Assembly (NCBI GenBank): GCA_023397655.1
Contig: JAEWTW010000030.1
Location: 1 to 64,000, forward strand
Direction of reading: 5' to 3'
DNA length: 64,000 nucleotides
From: Bacillota bacterium
GTDB lineage: Bacteria; Bacillota; Clostridia; Christensenellales; SZUA-584
The notes under the pieces were generated by a model. It worked only from the letters and a program-made list of their open reading frames with translations. It ran no database searches and had not been told where the DNA came from. Each line of letters begins with the position of its first letter. Position 1 is the first letter of the stretch. The position numbers and the translations under genes are program-made. This document shows positions 61,727 through 64,000 of the stretch, in pieces.

Positions 61727-63010
61727 ATGCCGGGCATATCCGTTTTTGGAGCACAGTGGGGAGACGAGGGAAAAGGACGTTTCGTCGATTTTCTGGCCAG
61801 CGAGGCCGACGTTGTCGTACGCTATCAGGGCGGCAACAATGCGGGCCATACGATCATCGTGGACGGCGTGACATACACGCTGCACCTGATACCTGCGGGG
61901 CTGCTTTATGACGGCAAGCCGTGCGTCATTGGCAACGGCGTGGTGGTGGACCCCGGTGCGCTGATCGAGGAGATGGAGCTGCTGAAGAGCAAAGGCTGTT
62001 CCGCCGATGGGCTGATGATCTCCGACCGGGCGCACATGGTGATGCCCTATCACAAACTGATGGACGGCATTTGCGAGGACAACGCGGGCGAAGCGCAGAT
62101 CGGCACCACCAAGCGCGGCATCGGTCCGTGCTATACCGACAAGGCCGCAAGGCTGGGCTTGAGAATGTGCGACTTGATGTCGGACAGCTTCGGCAGCAAG
62201 CTGCGCAGCGTACTGGCCCAGAAAAATGAGATACTGACCAAGATATACGGACAGGAACCGATGAACGCGGACAGGATGCTGGACGAATTCTCGGCCTACA
62301 GGGAAAAGCTGGCCCCGCATATCTGTGATACCGTCCGGGTATGCCACGACTTTCAGAAGCAAGGCAAAAAGATGCTGTTTGAAGGCGCGCAGGGCATGCT
62401 GCTGGACATCGACTTTGGCACGTACCCTTATGTGACGTCGTCGCACCCCATTGCGGGGGGCGTCAGCATCGGCACCGGCTTGCCGCCGTGCGCGGTGACG
62501 GACGTCGTGGGCGTTGTGAAGGCGTACACCACACGCGTGGGCAAGGGCCCATTCGTGACGGAACTGCTGGATGAGACGGGAGAGCGCATCCGCGAGAAAG
62601 GCCATGAATACGGCGCGACCACGGGACGCCCGCGGCGCTGCGGCTGGCTGGACCTCGTGATCGTCGGCTTTGCGGCGCGCATCAGCGGCATCACCTCCAT
62701 CGCGCTGTCGCGCATGGATACGCTGGGCGGCTTTGACAAGGTGAAGGTGTGCGTGGCGTACGGCATCGCCGGCGAGGTGACGAAGGATTATCCCGCGTCG
62801 CTGGAGGCGCTGGCTATGGCCAAACCGGTCTACAAGGAATTCGACGGCTGGAGCGATGACATATCGCACGTACGTAAGTTTGAGGATCTTCCGAAGAGCG
62901 CGCGTGAATACGTGGAGTTCATCGAGAGCGAGACGGAAACACCGGTCGGCATGATCGGCGTGGGTCCGGAGCGCAGTGAATGCATCGTGCGGCGGCAGTA
63001 CTTCGTATAA
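61727..63010 (+). CDS. purA: Adenylosuccinate synthetase
   Basis: 427 aa, the standard length. It joins IMP and aspartate with GTP, the first committed step to AMP. Landmarks are FGAQWGDEGKGRFVDFL (P-loop-like GDEGKG), GGNNAGHTI, TTKRGIGPCYTDKA and FEGAQGMLLDIDFGTYP. GGCAGGAGAAAAAA precedes the ATG. Confidence 0.97.
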   Translation: MPGISVFGAQWGDEGKGRFVDFLASEADVVVRYQGGNNAGHTIIVDGVTYTLHLIPAGLLYDGKPCVIGNGVVVDPGALIEEMELLKSKGCSADGLMISDRAHMVMPYHKLMDGICEDNAGEAQIGTTKRGIGPCYTDKAARLGLRMCDLMSDSFGSKLRSVLAQKNEILTKIYGQEPMNADRMLDEFSAYREKLAPHICDTVRVCHDFQKQGKKMLFEGAQGMLLDIDFGTYPYVTSSHPIAGGVSIGTGLPPCAVTDVVGVVKAYTTRVGKGPFVTELLDETGERIREKGHEYGATTGRPRRCGWLDLVIVGFAARISGITSIALSRMDTLGGFDKVKVCVAYGIAGEVTKDYPASLEALAMAKPVYKEFDGWSDDISHVRKFEDLPKSAREYVEFIESETETPVGMIGVGPERSECIVRRQYFV

Positions 63011-63051
63011 ATCGCCGCTGATGTTGACAACTTAATCAAGATTATCAGTTT

Positions 63052-63320
63052 GCCGTGCCAGACGGGGAGCTAGCGGTGCCCTGAACCTGCAATCCGCTAC
63101 AGCAGGGTTGGATTCCCGGATGGAGGCGCGAAATTGTAAGGCATGGAGACGGTAAGGGGCGTTGACGAGTGGGCCCCGTGCAACGGACAGCCGTGAACCC
63201 TGTCAGGCCCTGACGGGAGCAGCAGTAAGCGGTATCAGGACGTGTGCCTCGGATCAGTCTGCTCTGAGCAACCTGCCGCCATACCTCTTGTAGTTTCGTG
63301 TCGATATCCGGGTGCACGGC
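63052..63320 (+). ncRNA. ffs: Signal recognition particle RNA, large (Alu-containing) type
   Basis: About 269 nt. Ends pair as GCCGTGC (63052-63058) with GCACGGC (63314-63320). The 5' part (gacggggagctagcggtgcc, then ctgcaatccgcta) is the conserved Alu-domain start of clostridial SRP RNAs. The domain IV apical region is seen as tgtcaggccctgacgggagcagcagtaagc, the Ffh-binding GGAAGG-AGCAGC type with a variant tetraloop. ATTTATTTTA follows the 3' end. TTGACA at 63024 may belong to its promoter, but no matching -10 is clear. Confidence 0.92.
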
Positions 63321-63538
63321 ATTTATTTTACCTAAAAAATCAATTTACACCCCTTTTTGTACAATTTGTGGACAATCCGTAACCAATTAAAATCCGGCAG
63401 GAAAAGTGCATTTGTTTGGAGAATATTACTGCAAAAGAGTGCGGCGGTTGTTTATAGTTGCTCTTTTGGAGGTAACATAATAGTAGCATGACTCCGGTTT
63501 CCGGGGCATAATAATACACAAAGAAAGGGGGGCGGATT
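63321..63538. other. Intergenic region before hpf
   Basis: 218 bp, AT-rich near the SRP RNA. It holds a small inverted repeat (gactccggtttccgg, 63490-63504) and AGAAAGGGGGGCGG as ribosome binding site for hpf. No gene seen. Confidence 0.5.
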
Positions 63539-64000
63539 ATGCGCATCAACATTGCGGGGAAGGGCATGGAAGTGTCCGACTACTTAAAGGAGATCGTAAC
63601 CAAGAAGGTCTCCAAGCTGCAAAGGTATTTTAACGAGGATACCGAAGCGCATATCACCATGTCGATCCAAAGGTCAAGACATATTGTGGAGGTGACCATT
63701 CCTTTCGATGGGATCGTCCTCCGTGGCGAAGAAGCGACGGGGGATATGTACGCGTCGATCGACGGTGTGCTTAAAAAGCTGGAAAAACAGATCCACAAGC
63801 ACCGCACGGCGCTCAAAAGGAGGCTGCACGAGGGTGCGTTTGCCAGCGGAGACTATGAGTATCATACAGAGCTGTCTGAGGAAAAGGTACCCGTTGTTGT
63901 GCGGACCAAGCGGTTTATCGTCAAGCCGATGGACATCGAAGAAGCCAAGATGCAGATGGAGCTGCTGGGACATCAGTTTTTCGTGTTCCGCAACGCGAAG
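63539..64000 (+). CDS. hpf: Ribosome hibernation promoting factor, long form (3' end outside window)
   Basis: The first 154 residues are present; the gene runs off the right edge. The N-terminal domain (MRINIAGKGMEVSDYLKE onward to about residue 100) is the HPF/YfiA fold with the basic HKHRTALKRRL helix. The segment VVRTKRFIVKPMDIEEAKMQMELLGHQFFVFRNA, seen as FIVKPMDIEEAKMQMELLGH, is the C-terminal dimer domain of long HPF that drives 100S ribosome formation. GGGGGGCGGATT precedes the ATG. Confidence 0.95.
   Translation, partial: MRINIAGKGMEVSDYLKEIVTKKVSKLQRYFNEDTEAHITMSIQRSRHIVEVTIPFDGIVLRGEEATGDMYASIDGVLKKLEKQIHKHRTALKRRLHEGAFASGDYEYHTELSEEKVPVVVRTKRFIVKPMDIEEAKMQMELLGHQFFVFRNAK

Noticed and set aside
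63045..63317. 90-codon minus-strand open frame
   Set aside because: Lies wholly on the complementary strand of the SRP RNA.

Overview
The window looks like a chromosomal segment around the replication origin of an endospore-forming member of the Clostridia (Bacillota), from a lineage with moderately high GC. The evidence is a sleB-ypeB cortex-lysis pair, spoIIR with a near-perfect sigma-F promoter, a large clostridial-type SRP RNA, AGGAGG-type ribosome binding sites, and a dnaA-dnaN / parA-parB region with three parS sites. Nothing in the sequence fixes the genus.

Layout. 0-5.7 kb (minus strand) is a surface-protein cluster: a degenerate ABC-ATPase-like protein, a SipW-type signal peptidase, a GH5 glycanase, and three proteins with SipW-cognate signal peptides. 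One of the three carries a C-terminal cellulose-binding-like (CBM2) domain. 6-17.9 kb holds a ProB-like kinase, rpiB, upp and a nine-gene V-type ATPase operon (H-I-K-E-C-F-A-B-D) whose rotor subunit keeps the Na+ ligands. 18-24.9 kb has membrane proteins, a PhzF-like protein, ypeB-sleB-spoIIR, a DUF1934 protein and an MBL-fold hydrolase. 25-40.6 kb is mainly housekeeping: pyrG, glnS, two SemiSWEET-like proteins, gltX, fhs, a sorbose-1-phosphate-reductase-like dehydrogenase, pgsA, cca and dapF.

40.8-43.9 kb is an AT-rich accessory island. It holds a radical-SAM-like protein with a three-Cys motif, its methyltransferase-like partner (TcmP type) and a TPR-Arr fusion (predicted rifamycin ADP-ribosyltransferase) bracketed by a direct repeat. 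43.9-48.7 kb has a GNAT, a CoA-transferase, pdp and an NlpC/P60 protein that lacks its catalytic Cys. 48.7-50.5 kb is oriC with dnaA, followed by dnaN, TVP38-family, SGNH and TetR genes, parA-parB and the parS cluster. 55.8-64 kb contains cvpA-like, DUF5711, diacylglycerol-kinase-like, DMT transporter, Crp/Fnr, mltG-like, purA, SRP RNA and the start of hpf.

Several families of intergenic hairpin repeats are scattered through the window. One copy lies inside the V-ATPase operon. Adjacent reading frames often overlap by 1-14 nt (sipW/ABC-like, TasA-like pair, glnS/SemiSWEET/gltX, CoA-transferase/pdp, ntpA/ntpB, parA/parB, dapF/cca), which suggests translational coupling. No tRNA, rRNA, CRISPR array or intact insertion sequence was recognised.
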